Origin: Halomicrobium zhouii
Lineage (GTDB): Archaea > Halobacteriota > Halobacteria > Halobacteriales > Haloarculaceae
NCBI RefSeq assembly: GCF_900114435.1
Contig: NZ_FOZK01000002.1
Coordinates: 806,001 to 870,000 of the forward strand
Length of the DNA stretch: 64,000 nt
Direction: 5' to 3'
In this document: piece by piece, positions 1-8,954 of the stretch
How positions within the stretch are numbered: position 1 is the first letter of the stretch
Layout: the number at the start of each line of letters is the position of its first letter
The notes under the pieces: generated by a model
Databases searched by the model: none
What the model was told of the DNA's origin: nothing
Seen by the model: only the letters and a program-made list of their open reading frames with translations
Made by a program: the position numbers and the translations under genes

Positions 1-189
1 TGATTTACAGTTGGGCCACGATGTCTTCATCCGGTCCCCCTCGTCGAGACGTTCTGGAGTTAGGTCACAGCCACATTTGCAGGTATACGGCCGTACTTCA
101 GTGCGTTTGAGGCCGTGTTCTTCAGATTTTCCAATGATGAAAACAACCTCATGCCGACTGGCTGGCTTGTGAAGAGTCTCAAAGAGCAT
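1..189 (-). CDS. Cys-rich zinc-binding-like protein, 3' end outside window
   Basis: A reading frame opens with ATG at 189 on the minus strand and stays open for 63 codons to the window edge, so the gene is partial at its C-terminus. The visible protein begins MLFETLHKPASRHEVVFIIG and contains a C-x-C-x-C cluster (YTCKCGCD, about residues 36-42) and another Cys near residue 61, which suggests a zinc-binding ribbon. The start lies 10 bases after the stop of the upstream gene at 200-445, so the two are probably cotranscribed. I do not recognise the family and infer no function. Confidence 0.5.
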   Translation of the reverse strand, partial: MLFETLHKPASRHEVVFIIGKSEEHGLKRTEVRPYTCKCGCDLTPERLDEGDRMKTSWPNCKS

Positions 190-199
190 ATCGATTGTA

Positions 200-445
200 C
201 TATTCTGTCTCCAAAACAGTTGGGGGCCAACACTCCTCGCAGTATTCTATCTCCTTATCGTCGAACTTTAACTTGGGGCGTATTTCGTCGTCTTCTGTTG
301 GCACACCGCATTCCGTTTCGTCTTGTTGTTCTCCATCTTCGTTGAATTCCGAGACCACAGCGTGGCAGATCCCTGGGGCACGTTCAAGCTCTACGGCGGA
401 ATGGCCTGAAAGGTCTCGGTCGAAACCAGGCGCACTGATTACCAT
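200..445 (-). CDS. small acidic hypothetical protein
   Basis: This 81-residue acidic protein starts at ATG 445 and ends with TAG at 200-202. The composition (many Asp and Glu, few Lys) is typical of haloarchaeal coding sequence and unlike the basic peptides of the overlapping plus-strand frames. A C-terminal CEEC motif may bind a metal. It lies directly upstream of the Cys-rich gene at 1-189 and downstream of the PIN-like gene, so it may belong to one minus-strand transcript. I recognise no family. Confidence 0.5.
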   Translation of the reverse strand: MVISAPGFDRDLSGHSAVELERAPGICHAVVSEFNEDGEQQDETECGVPTEDDEIRPKLKFDDKEIEYCEECWPPTVLETE

Positions 446-494
446 ACCCCGACAACATAGTCAATCAACAATAAACGCACCCCCCTTTGAGAAA

Positions 495-1256
495 CTACAA
501 CTGATCTAACGCATCGACAAAGTCGTCAAAGTCTGCATATACATCTAAATCATCTTCACCTTCAATTTCATCTGTTACCCGTTCAATGAGTTCGACATTT
601 CTCCATTTCTCTTCAATCAATAGCATCTCACACTCTGTGATTATTCCGTGAGCGCACACGGCTATATCAGCAATATCGTTGGTGTCGATCGTCTCATTTG
701 GTGCCATCAGTACTATTCGGTGAGCATAGATTATCTTCTTCACAAATTCGATAATATCTACGTCTCCCATCTGCAGTTCCATTATTCCGTCACCCCGTTC
801 TTTCGAATAAGATTCAAAAGCAATCGCCTTGAGGTCCTCAAATTCATAATTTTCAGCGATGTCTTTGAACTGATTAATGCCGACCTCATATTTCCCAGTC
901 GGTACCCAATCAGACAGGCGAAAAATCATCTGTAATGTCCCCACCGGGTCAGAAGGAACGGTTAGCTTTCGTAGGTCATATCGGAGACCAGCGTCCGGTA
1001 CCATATGGATGGGGTCTTCAGTAATATGATAAGACTGGCCATCAGGGGGCATAGGTGGGATATAGGTGTCTACAGTTTCGGCAATTAGCTCTGACATCTC
1101 GTCTTGCTCCCGACGCTTTACGAGGTCAACGAGGTTTCCAAAGGAAAATAGAACTTCAATCCCATCCTTGTTAGTCACAATTTCTCTAAACCTCCCAAAA
1201 TCTGTTGGATTGTTCTCCATTCGTATCCAGTACTTCGTATCCAATAGGATTCTCAT
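495..1256 (-). CDS. PIN-domain-like protein
   Basis: The protein has about 253 residues from the preferred start at 1256. Its N-terminus, MRILLDTKYWIRM, looks like the first strand and catalytic Asp of a PIN nuclease, and a C-terminal stretch (DTNDIADIAVCAH) resembles the distal acidic motif. PIN proteins usually cleave RNA and often act as toxins. An ATG further upstream at 1298 would add 14 residues, but a TATA-like box about 28 bases before 1256 fits a leaderless transcript from the shorter start. The gene is AT-richer than the core genome, suggesting transfer. It is nearly twice the length of VapC toxins and no obvious antitoxin is adjacent, so a toxin role is only possible. Confidence 0.65.
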   Translation of the reverse strand: MRILLDTKYWIRMENNPTDFGRFREIVTNKDGIEVLFSFGNLVDLVKRREQDEMSELIAETVDTYIPPMPPDGQSYHITEDPIHMVPDAGLRYDLRKLTVPSDPVGTLQMIFRLSDWVPTGKYEVGINQFKDIAENYEFEDLKAIAFESYSKERGDGIMELQMGDVDIIEFVKKIIYAHRIVLMAPNETIDTNDIADIAVCAHGIITECEMLLIEEKWRNVELIERVTDEIEGEDDLDVYADFDDFVDALDQL

Positions 1257-1281
1257 TGATGTTTTCTTGGCAATTACCAAG

Positions 1282-1287
1282 TATAAA
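1282..1287 (-). promoter_or_regulatory. TATA-like box for the PIN-like gene
   Basis: Read on the minus strand this is TTTATA, centred about 28 bases before the ATG at 1256. That is the usual spacing for archaeal leaderless transcripts, and it is the reason for preferring the shorter start. Confidence 0.45.
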
Positions 1288-1358
1288 CCCTCGTCCACAC
1301 GTGGATTGGGTGCTATCCGCTATAATAGTAGAAAAAGAGGTGTAGAAAGTGATTGGAC

Positions 1359-1544
1359 CTACTTACCGACCGTCACATAGGAAACTGGAATGGCATTCCG
1401 AGTGCGACCGGGCTTGTTCTCCCGTTCGTACCCGCAGTTTTCGCATGCTCCGCATGAGTACGTCGTTTTTGAATTTGTGCTCTTCTCAATGGAGGTGGAA
1501 GCGTTGCACTCAGGACAGCTTACCGTGATGGTAACGTCGAACAT
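1359..1544 (-). CDS. small zinc-ribbon protein
   Basis: This is a 61-residue protein with two Cys pairs: CPEC near residue 10 and CGACENC near residues 31-37. This is a compact zinc ribbon, a fold that usually binds nucleic acid or protein partners. It lies about 100 bases upstream of the PIN-like gene in the same orientation, so cotranscription is possible, though the PIN gene appears to have its own promoter. The family is not identified. Confidence 0.55.
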   Translation of the reverse strand: MFDVTITVSCPECNASTSIEKSTNSKTTYSCGACENCGYERENKPGRTRNAIPVSYVTVGK

Positions 1545-1764
1545 GCTCTCCTATCGAATTGGCTGAAACATAGGGGTATCGGGGGGAGGAGCGTTTTAGC
1601 CAGCATCTGAGGGTCCGTAGAACATTTCTTGTGAATGTGGGTTGTGGGACAATGTTTGGCGACACGAGGTGCGGGAACATTAGGCCGTCATACCGGTTTC
1701 GCACCGTTGTTTACTGAGATATTGGGGGTAGGTTTAATGCAGAAGTCTCCAGACTGCTGAGTAT

Positions 1765-2283
1765 ATGCTAAATGAGGTGCAGCGGTGGATTGACGACAGC
1801 CAATATGACAATTGGGAATGGTATTCTCTCATCATTGCAGCCAGTATCAGTGGTTGCATTTTCTTCGAAGTGTATTCTGTCACATCGGCCCTCAGGTCGC
1901 TAGATACCCAAATAGTGATGTCTGGATACACCTTCGGTGATTTTTTCATCGCATCACTGCAAGGTATTGTGATGGGATTTGTGGGCAAGCGCCTGTATAC
2001 ACATGGTAATAGCTATTCGAAGTTCATGACAGACGATTTCGCTACGAAAGAGATGACCTTCGTTGCCCGAATTGGAGTGATGACGGTGATCAGCATCATG
2101 GTCGGATTAGTGTTGCCAGATATGGTTAGTCAAAGTGCAGATTACGTCACCGTGCAGGTCGCTGGGACAGTTGTTGTAGCAGGTAATCTCTTGATTCATT
2201 CCGAAATCCGAAATTGGAATGTGATGAATGAAGCCCCCGTGCTTGCCGCAGGCAGTCTTCTGGCTGTCGCACCAATGCTCTGA
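1765..2283 (+). CDS. four-helix integral membrane protein, unknown
   Basis: The 172-residue protein has a hydrophilic N-terminus rich in Trp and Asp (residues 1-20), then about four or five hydrophobic segments (roughly residues 22-45, 57-75, 100-118, 125-145 and 155-172). It sits in the membrane and no catalytic motif is visible. A TTTAA element lies near 1730. The gene is AT-richer than the core genes and stands alone between minus-strand genes. I do not recognise the family. Confidence 0.65.
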   Translation: MLNEVQRWIDDSQYDNWEWYSLIIAASISGCIFFEVYSVTSALRSLDTQIVMSGYTFGDFFIASLQGIVMGFVGKRLYTHGNSYSKFMTDDFATKEMTFVARIGVMTVISIMVGLVLPDMVSQSADYVTVQVAGTVVVAGNLLIHSEIRNWNVMNEAPVLAAGSLLAVAPML

Positions 2284-2887
2284 CTTTGGCAAAATTATCA
2301 ATGGACTCGTTAATGCGGCCGATTGACGTGGGCTAAACCCATCCAATCCCAAATGGAGTCTTATCAGTGTTTCTGGCCTTTCTCTATGATTCCCATCCCG
2401 CACGATGTTACTGTAATTGGAACAGGGAGTATCCAACTGATGGTTTTTGGTCATAGTTGGGAGTAGTAGCTCACAGAAGTTGCGCCCGATTTCGGAGCTA
2501 TTGGTTCATTGATTCCTGTTCTCTATTATGTCCGATTGTATCGGGAAACGAGGGAACAAACCAAGGCGACATAGGCTAGCTACGCTCCAATTTTGGATAC
2601 TAAGTTCGACGGGAAAAGGAACGAATTTTTCTTGACTATTGCTAACCAATGTGAAGGAAATGCGAAGAACGCTCCGTTGAATCGGCAGAAACCGAAGTCC
2701 TCCATCCACCTACAGGAGAACACGCACGGTCGTGGCTGCGCGCGCAGCGAAAGAGAGGTCGAACGGAGTGAGTCCTCTGAGAGCGAACGGGGAACGCAGT
2801 GACCCGTGAGCAGCGAGCACGGAGCGGAGGGTGGGGAGGCGGGGCCTGGGTCGGTCTGGCACGAAAGAAAAAGACCGCACTAGTCGC
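2284..2887. other. gene-free stretch
   Basis: I find no convincing coding frame here. From about 2720 to 2830 the sequence is low-complexity GC-rich DNA with repeated GAGCGAACGG and GAACGGAGTGAG-like words, common in haloarchaeal intergenic DNA. The peptides in the open frames are basic or mixed and look like shadows. Confidence 0.5.
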
Positions 2888-3748
2888 CTACTCCCACCAC
2901 TGCCCACGTTCCGGGAAGTGCACTTCCGACCACCCGGTGAGCGCTATCGAGCAACGGCCCTGGTACCAGTTCTTCGCCGCCGCCCTGAATCGGACGCGTT
3001 CGCCCTCACGAACCATGGACTGGTCGGATTTTACCCAGGAGGTGAACTTGGTTCGTCCACTCTCGTCTTCGATCAGCCCGACCTGCCGAATTGCTGGGGA
3101 AGAGGGGTCCCACAACTGGGTAACGCGCCCCTCAACAGTCACCTCGCTGCGATCGACGTTCTCGATTTGGTCGATCGGCACGATGACACCAGCCTCGTCA
3201 CGAATCGACTCGATGACCTCGACGACTGCATCTATGACATCCATCCCGGCCGCGATTCGTTCGGCCAGCTTCCGTGATATCGCCGCTCTCGTCAGGCCAC
3301 CGTGTTCCTCCGCCAACCTCGCCGCCTGTTCGTTCACTGTCGAGAGTTCCGCCTGCGTGAGTTCCGCCCGGGGATCTCCCCGATCCGGGCCTGCCCACTG
3401 GTCCACGCCCGCTCGTCGTCGCTCGAACTCCCGCCGTTTTCTCGCACTGCCCTCCTTCACCATCTGTCGCGACCGCGCTTCCCGACTCGATTCCTGCCGA
3501 CTGTCCCACCGCTTGTGCGTTCGCTCTATCTCCCACTCCCGAGCTGCCAGCTTCTCTTCCGCCTCGAGTGTCAACCCCGTCCGTCCAGCGTCGGGGTGAT
3601 TCGTATCGACCTTTCCCTGTATCTCCTGTTCGACTGACCGCCGCAGCTCCGGCTCCTGACCAGCCGCTCGCTCGTGTCGCTGTTCGACCGCCTGTTCCTC
3701 GACCGATCCTTCATTACGGAGTAGGTGCTTACCTTTCATTGGATTCAC
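2888..3748 (-). CDS. single-stranded DNA-binding OB-fold protein
   Basis: The protein has 286 residues. The first half is a highly charged, probably coiled or disordered Arg/Glu-rich region. Residues about 130-185 are helical, and residues about 195-280 resemble an RPA-type OB fold (VTVEGRVTQLWD, then IRQVGLIEDESGRTKFTSWVK, ending with the typical RCSIALTGWSEVHF). OB proteins of this type bind single-stranded DNA and are common on haloarchaeal plasmids and islands. An in-frame ATG at 3739 is an alternative start. The long charged N-terminus is unusual next to chromosomal RPA subunits. Confidence 0.7.
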   Translation of the reverse strand: MNPMKGKHLLRNEGSVEEQAVEQRHERAAGQEPELRRSVEQEIQGKVDTNHPDAGRTGLTLEAEEKLAAREWEIERTHKRWDSRQESSREARSRQMVKEGSARKRREFERRRAGVDQWAGPDRGDPRAELTQAELSTVNEQAARLAEEHGGLTRAAISRKLAERIAAGMDVIDAVVEVIESIRDEAGVIVPIDQIENVDRSEVTVEGRVTQLWDPSSPAIRQVGLIEDESGRTKFTSWVKSDQSMVREGERVRFRAAAKNWYQGRCSIALTGWSEVHFPERGQWWE

Positions 3749-3830
3749 CAGAATCCGAAGGCGCTCTGCGCCACCACCGCGATGCTCCTACATCGCGGTT
3801 TTCCGACGTCGACGACCGACAGACACGTCT

Positions 3831-3882
3831 GCGCGTCTCGCTCGCGCCTTCGCGAGCGCCCCCGGGCGCGAGCGAGACGCGC
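3831..3882. repeat. 18-bp perfect inverted repeat
   Basis: Positions 3831-3848 (GCGCGTCTCGCTCGCGCC) are the exact reverse complement of 3865-3882, with a 16-base loop. It lies 80-130 bases upstream of the OB-fold gene. It could form a hairpin or cruciform or act as a binding site; the sequence does not say which. Confidence 0.6.
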
Positions 3883-4170
3883 TGTCGAGGCAGAACAAAC
3901 CAGCCACGCGCGCCGACCCACCCGGAGCGAGCGGCCAGCACACAAGCCGGTTTCGCGTCCGTCGACCGCAGGGAGACGCAACCGAAAGCGCGCTTGGTGC
4001 TGGCGCGAGGGCACATTCACTTTAGCCCGGAACGGGCGCGGGCGGTGCGGAGAGCGCCCGCACGCCCGGAATGGTCGGTCGCGAGCGACGCGGAGGGTGG
4101 CAGCGGCGAGCGGGGCGAGCCGATACCGACCCCAGCAAACCACGTGACTCAATGCCCAACAAACCACTAG

Positions 4171-4280
4171 GGTGGGACTGAAAGGGGCCGGGCGGTCGGC
4201 GACGGCAGGCGACGCAAGCACCGCAACGAAGTGAGGAGCGCAGCGAGCCTCCCGAGCCGACTGCCCGGGGGCTTTCGGGG
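4171..4280 (+). repeat. dispersed structured element, copy A
   Basis: This copy begins GGTGGGACTGAAAGGGGC and ends GGGGGCTTTCGGGG. Its core contains GCAAGCACCGCAACGAAGTG followed by AGGAGCGCAGCGAGC. An 11-bp stem with one G-T pair joins 4190-4200 to 4256-4266, and GAAAG (4180-4184) is complementary to CTTTC (4272-4276). Five further copies in this window share head, core and tail while the stem sequence changes. Confidence 0.75.
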
Positions 4281-4357
4281 TGGTAGCGATTCTATTCTAT
4301 AAGCAAGAACAGACGTCAACACCAACCTACGCGTAGAGGAAACCCAGACCCCTCCCG

Positions 4358-4906
4358 TCAGGTAGTCTCCTCGCCGTCCCGTACCCGACGCGCTTGCGCT
4401 ATCTGTCGTTCGATCCCCTCCACTAGAAAATCCTTTTCCACGTACCGGTACGCAGGCAGTAACGATCGCTGCCGACCGATACGGGGGAAGCCGTAGTCAC
4501 CCTGGGCGGCCGCCCTGGCACTCGACTGCCCATCCACGAGTGGTGGTTCGGCACCGTGGGAACTCGGGGAGTGGTCGACGACATCCAGGTCGGAAGCATC
4601 GATGGCACTCCTGAACCCGGGTGGGGCGTCGTCCACCGTCTCCACCCAGACGAGCGCCTCGTCGTAGCCGTCCGTCGGGAACGGAATCTCCTCCACGGCG
4701 TGGGCCCCACAGCGCAGGACGTCAGTCACCCACCCGTCCGGGGGGTCACTCATCTGCGCGAAGTTGGGCATATTGTCGACCCGGATGACGTCCATCAGGA
4801 TGGACCCGGCGGGATCGACGGGGACGTATGTCTCGTGTTTCAGGTCACAGGTCAGGTAGATCGGTTCCCCGTGGATGTCGCGGCGAATCTCGTCGGCCAG
4901 CGCCAT
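4358..4906 (-). CDS. conserved-looking hypothetical protein
   Basis: The acidic protein has 182 residues from the preferred ATG at 4906 (MALADEIRRDIHGEPIYLTC); a start four codons upstream is possible. The N-terminal part, with a central acidic region, looks globular, while residues about 115-150 are Ser/Ala-rich. No membrane segment or known motif is visible. It diverges from the hypothetical gene at 5084, with an AT-richer promoter region between them. Confidence 0.55.
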   Translation of the reverse strand: MALADEIRRDIHGEPIYLTCDLKHETYVPVDPAGSILMDVIRVDNMPNFAQMSDPPDGWVTDVLRCGAHAVEEIPFPTDGYDEALVWVETVDDAPPGFRSAIDASDLDVVDHSPSSHGAEPPLVDGQSSARAAAQGDYGFPRIGRQRSLLPAYRYVEKDFLVEGIERQIAQARRVRDGEETT

Positions 4907-5083
4907 AGGCACACGCACAACACGACTGTCCGTAACTAGGCAGGTGATATCTGCACACTCCTTAATTCAACTAAGAAGGAAACAAGAAAAAGTTGATACG
5001 CCCACCCCAAATCGACACACGTAGCGACGCCACACACGAACTCGTCGCGACCCAGGGTGGACAACAACGAGGTTCCAGTACAC

Positions 5084-6070
5084 ATGGCCGAAATCCAGAT
5101 AGCAGAGCGGTACAGCCTTCCGCGGGACGTCGCCGGACAACCAGACGACGAGGTCGAACCGCGTCTTGACGACGCGCTCTCGGAGTGTCTCCCCGACGAC
5201 CGACTGGTGGCGCGAAACCGCGCTCTCGATGTCGTCGTCTCCCTCCCCCGCCACTTCTACCCGAGCATCGACAAAGGCGGCGCGCAATACACGAACATCT
5301 CGATCAGCCCCATCGACCAGACAGTCGCCGACATGGCGGCCGCCCTCGACGCGGTCGAATCGATGCTCGACCCGCCAGCAGGGCTGAAAGCGTGTCACTA
5401 CGGCGTCCGCGCGGGGTCGATACAGCTCTCGTCGAACACACCGGGCCGGTTTCTCACCGATTTCGAGGACGTCGCGTCCATCGCACCGACGGTCGATAAG
5501 CGCCGTCCCGTTCTGACGCGCAACGCGACGAAGCCCGAAGTGATAGGGGCGTGCGTCTGGCCCACGAGCTATGGGACGTTCTACCTGCAGGCACAACGGC
5601 GGCACGGCAACACGACTGTGAACGTCCACTACGGCATCCTCGCCCACGGGATGCCACTCGATACGACGCCGATAGAAGAGTTCTTCGACGCACTCGCCGA
5701 CGGGGCCGCCCCGTCTCAGGCCCCTTGGCCGTACCGCCAGCTCACCCTCGCTGGTCTCAGATCGCTACCGATCACCGACGCCGAATCCATCGACGACGCT
5801 ATCGTCGCGGCCGAGTCTGACGTCATAATGAAACTCACACACGCCGGTGAGAACCCGGTGTACCAGTATCAACCCCCCGAGAACGCATTCTCCTGGCGGG
5901 CACGGGAGGAGATCTACGATCAGCTACGGGCGATCAGTACACTGGGCTACGAGACGAAGCAGATTGACCAGTCCGGGCCCTACGTCCTCGATACAATCCA
6001 CGCGCTGGATATGCCCGTGAATCACCTCTGTCTCGTGACGACCACACTCGATAGCAAGCCGGGAGCTTGA
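5084..6070 (+). CDS. hypothetical protein
   Basis: This is a 328-residue soluble acidic protein (start MAEIQIAERYSLP; an upstream GTG at 5057 would add nine residues). It has no signal peptide or membrane segment. The central part (about residues 50-200) looks like an alpha/beta domain, including VTRNATKPEVIGACVWP-like and GTFYLQAQRRHG stretches. I do not recognise the family. It faces away from the gene at 4358-4906, so the two may share a divergent regulatory region. Confidence 0.6.
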   Translation: MAEIQIAERYSLPRDVAGQPDDEVEPRLDDALSECLPDDRLVARNRALDVVVSLPRHFYPSIDKGGAQYTNISISPIDQTVADMAAALDAVESMLDPPAGLKACHYGVRAGSIQLSSNTPGRFLTDFEDVASIAPTVDKRRPVLTRNATKPEVIGACVWPTSYGTFYLQAQRRHGNTTVNVHYGILAHGMPLDTTPIEEFFDALADGAAPSQAPWPYRQLTLAGLRSLPITDAESIDDAIVAAESDVIMKLTHAGENPVYQYQPPENAFSWRAREEIYDQLRAISTLGYETKQIDQSGPYVLDTIHALDMPVNHLCLVTTTLDSKPGA

Positions 6071-6347
6071 CCCCTTGGTAACCACGGTGAACGGCCGGCT
6101 CGATTCGATTGTACGTTTCACTGGACGCCCGACGGTCGAGCCCAGGTCAAACACCGCGGAGAGGTGAAACCGGACGCAACAAGGTGACCGGGGATACCAC
6201 TCACCCGAACCCGGTCGTGGCTGCAGGTACAGGCGCCTGTTCTCTGGAGGCGACCAGATAGCGCGACTATGCCCCTGTACAGAAAGAACCGTAGCGGCAG
6301 GTGAGGTGATCCGAACGTTGAAGCCACGAACCAAGAGTTAGGATGGT

Positions 6348-7703
6348 ATGCAATCGGGGCGTACGCGGCGAACATTCATTCACGGGGTTGCGGTTTCGGT
6401 ACCTCTTCTCGCAGGGTGTACCTCTGAGGAAGGAGGGACACCAGAAGACGATACGATTCAAGATAGCGACGGGGACGGCGTGATCGATAGCGAAGACTAT
6501 GCCCCCACGGATCCCGACGTGCAGCGAAAGTCCGATCTGCAAGAGACAGCGACTGAAGCAGCTGACCGAGTGACGCCGACGCCAGCCACGTCGACGACGA
6601 CCCCCGAACGAACCAGTTCACCCGAACCAACGAGGTCGCCGACCCCGACGAACGATACGCCTGCAGGCAGTTCGAACACGGTGACCGTCTCAGAGCATCT
6701 GAGTGAACAGTCCAGACTCCACTCGTATTCTGCGACGGATGCCACAGTTGTCGTGACGTCGTACCCCGAGATCCCCCACGATCGTGTCCAAATTGTGGGC
6801 ATTACGTACGAGTACCCCCGTGGTGAGGGCGTAGCGTACGGCTCCAGTGATGCTATCGACACACCCAGGGACGGAGATTCGACGCGCGTCACGGTCTCGA
6901 TGACCGAAGGCGATGTCTCCCGTGGAGAACGGCTCCATCACCTGATCTTCGCCATGCCCGAGGACCAAGACCTCGAAAACGTCGACGGAGACGATCTAAC
7001 GTTCCTCTACGAAAGCGACCCGTTCCGGGTGAACTCGGACACGGGCGAGATCTCACGCGACCCACCGAGCCACGCCCAGGATGATGCCACGCAAGATGGG
7101 TTCGAGCGAAAATCTGTCGAGGGCGCGTATCGACTCCAGTTCGACGGGCAAACCCAGGGACAGCCGTGGCGAGTTGGCCTGTACATCTGGAAATCCGCGT
7201 ACAGTCAATCCGTGAACGAACCTCGGGGCCGAGGCTATAGTGAGTACGTTGCACTCGCTCAATCGAACGGGAACGCCGGAACGATCGCTGAAATCCTCGA
7301 CGAAGCTGCAGAAGCGAACTCGTTTACCGGGAAGCGAGCAAAAGTCGAGTTCGTCATCGACTGGGTCCAGAGTTTCCCGTACGTCACCGACGACGTCGAT
7401 ACCGGATACGACGATTACCCGAAGACGGTGACTGAAACCATGGTCGAGGTCCGTGGGGACTGTGAAGACACGTCGATTCTCCTCGCAGCCATTCTCCAGA
7501 CGGAGCCATTTAACTACGATATGGTGTTGATCCAGCCGCCCGAGCACATGGCTGCCGGGATCTACGGGAAAGACCAACCTGGCTATTACTGGGAGGCAGA
7601 TGGACGAGAGTACTACTACATTGAAACGACGGGCGAAGGCTGGGGGATCGGCGATCTCCCTGAAACGTACCAGGGTGAAAACGCAGTCGTGCATCAGGTG
7701 TAA
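6348..7703 (+). CDS. Tat-exported transglutaminase-like lipoprotein
   Basis: The protein has 451 residues. The N-terminus has a twin-Arg signal and a lipobox (TRRTFIHGV, then PLLAGC), so it should be exported by Tat and anchored by lipid outside the cell. Residues about 38-50 (DSDGDGVIDSEDYAPTD) match a thrombospondin type-3 calcium-binding loop. A Thr/Pro linker follows to about residue 115, then a beta-rich region. The C-terminal domain (about 325-445) is transglutaminase-like: GDCEDTS gives the Cys, PEHMAAG the His and YIETTGEG an acidic residue of a possible triad. The family includes peptidases and cross-linking enzymes; the substrate is unknown. It stands alone in the accessory region. 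Confidence 0.75.
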   Translation: MQSGRTRRTFIHGVAVSVPLLAGCTSEEGGTPEDDTIQDSDGDGVIDSEDYAPTDPDVQRKSDLQETATEAADRVTPTPATSTTTPERTSSPEPTRSPTPTNDTPAGSSNTVTVSEHLSEQSRLHSYSATDATVVVTSYPEIPHDRVQIVGITYEYPRGEGVAYGSSDAIDTPRDGDSTRVTVSMTEGDVSRGERLHHLIFAMPEDQDLENVDGDDLTFLYESDPFRVNSDTGEISRDPPSHAQDDATQDGFERKSVEGAYRLQFDGQTQGQPWRVGLYIWKSAYSQSVNEPRGRGYSEYVALAQSNGNAGTIAEILDEAAEANSFTGKRAKVEFVIDWVQSFPYVTDDVDTGYDDYPKTVTETMVEVRGDCEDTSILLAAILQTEPFNYDMVLIQPPEHMAAGIYGKDQPGYYWEADGREYYYIETTGEGWGIGDLPETYQGENAVVHQV

Positions 7704-7835
7704 CGCAGGTAGAATCCTCTCTTCCAATTCGGAATGGTTTGAAGCTGCTGTGCCTCTCGGCACCACTCCACAGTCGGGGAAACACGATCACGACCGTCGA
7801 ACGGGGCACTAGGCACGGCTCGTTACGCCGTCTGT

Positions 7836-8279
7836 TCTTCACGATCGGCCCTATAGCCCGGTAGAATGGTTCTTGCGGGTGTCTAGGACTGTGTGTGAAG
7901 AACGACATGCAACGTGGATGGGCACGAATGTGATATAGAAAATGCGCTGTACAGACAGTAAACTCCCTGTTTTCGGGCCGCTTGGCACTCACGGCAGGCC
8001 GAGACTTCGTGGTCAGTGCCATGCGCTCGGTGCCTCACAACCAAAATCGAAGGACGGCAGTCGTGTGTGAAGCTCGAATCCGTCTCAGACTGTGCTCGTG
8101 CCATCGCTCGAGTGGCCCACCGCTTCTCGTAAATTCCCCCTCTCACACCCATGTGGACCCCTTACAGGCCACTTGTGACGTGCACCTCGCGCTGCCGCCC
8201 TTCGTTTCTGCCCGCTCACACACGACCAGTGACTGCCCTTCATACTGTCTCTACCGGGCGAAAACGCCGATCGTGAAGA
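7836..8279. mobile_element. candidate MITE with 30-bp terminal inverted repeats
   Basis: Positions 7836-7865 and 8250-8279 are inverted repeats of each other, identical at 26 of 30 positions by eye: TCTTCACGATCGGC, a variable six bases, then GCCCGGTAGA. They bound 444 bp without a convincing gene. The size, the terminal inverted repeats and the lack of coding capacity fit a miniature inverted-repeat element. I see no clear target-site duplication, so the assignment is tentative. Confidence 0.45.
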
Positions 8280-8324
8280 TTCAGAGACGAACGAAGAATC
8301 CGTTTCTGGTGCGGAAAGACGACG

Positions 8325-8766
8325 TCAATTGCTCTGGGTTGCTGTGAGTCTGTGCAGTTGAAACGTGGGTAGGGGCCAGCGCCTGCGTGGCGATGTCTGA
8401 ACCGACCAGTTTTGTGATGGCCTGAACTTCGAATCTCCAAGGGCAGAATCGTCTTCAGTGATAATGCGCTCCAGAACAAGATCTGGGCCGGAAGTCGATG
8501 GACCCTGAAGAATGGAAATTCCACACTTGTCCGCTCGACTTGCTCCGTTCTCTTCGATAGCGTAATCTCCGCATCACCGTAGTCTGGAACGTGTACCGTG
8601 TCACCGACGATTTGCATCTCTTGCAGACACAACTCCGCGTCATTGAGCCCAGCAAGTGGGCCTCAGTATCGTTGTCTACAAGTTCGTCGACAGGGGCAAC
8701 TGCGTACCGTCCGTCGACGCATCTCTGATAGATAGTCCAGAGGTCGTATTCTCCACGGCCCGCCAT
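8325..8766 (-). pseudogene. frameshifted remnant of an unknown haloarchaeal protein
   Basis: The minus strand shows one protein-like sequence spread over three frames. It begins at ATG 8766 (MAGRGEYDLWTIYQRCVDGR), shifts frame near 8655 (continuing LNDAELCLQEMQIVGDTVHV), and shifts again near 8520 (continuing GISILQGPSTSGPDLVLERI) before a stop at 8325-8327. Each segment has haloarchaeal-type composition and the neighbouring frames do not. At least two indels are needed, so the gene is broken. It starts 45 bases from the candidate MITE. No family is recognised. Confidence 0.5.
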
Positions 8767-8954
8767 GATGGGCTAACATCTCTCGTTTGTCCGCTTCTAA
8801 CGTCACGAGTCGGCTCGTTTATACGTGACTCATTCCAATTTAGCCACAGACAGGGGAAAGAAAGTAGATTAGCCTTGTACGGACTGAAAGTGAAAGTAAA
8901 CGGGGAATGCCATTAATAAGATACAGTCGATGTATATGTGGGGATTGATGGAAT

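Larger units (their letters stand above)
3749..4357. other. gene-free stretch with inverted repeat and dispersed element
   Basis: The 600 bases between two minus-strand genes contain no supported gene. They hold an 18-bp perfect inverted repeat (3831-3848 and 3865-3882), GC-rich low-complexity DNA, and one copy of the dispersed structured element (4171-4280), both listed separately. Confidence 0.5.

Noticed and set aside
1510-1704. 64-codon minus-strand frame upstream of the zinc-ribbon gene
   Set aside because: Basic composition, overlaps the better zinc-ribbon gene, and has no motif.
2593-2802. Plus-strand frame of 69 codons in the 2284-2887 gap
   Set aside because: Composition is not haloarchaeal-like and it runs into low-complexity repeat sequence.
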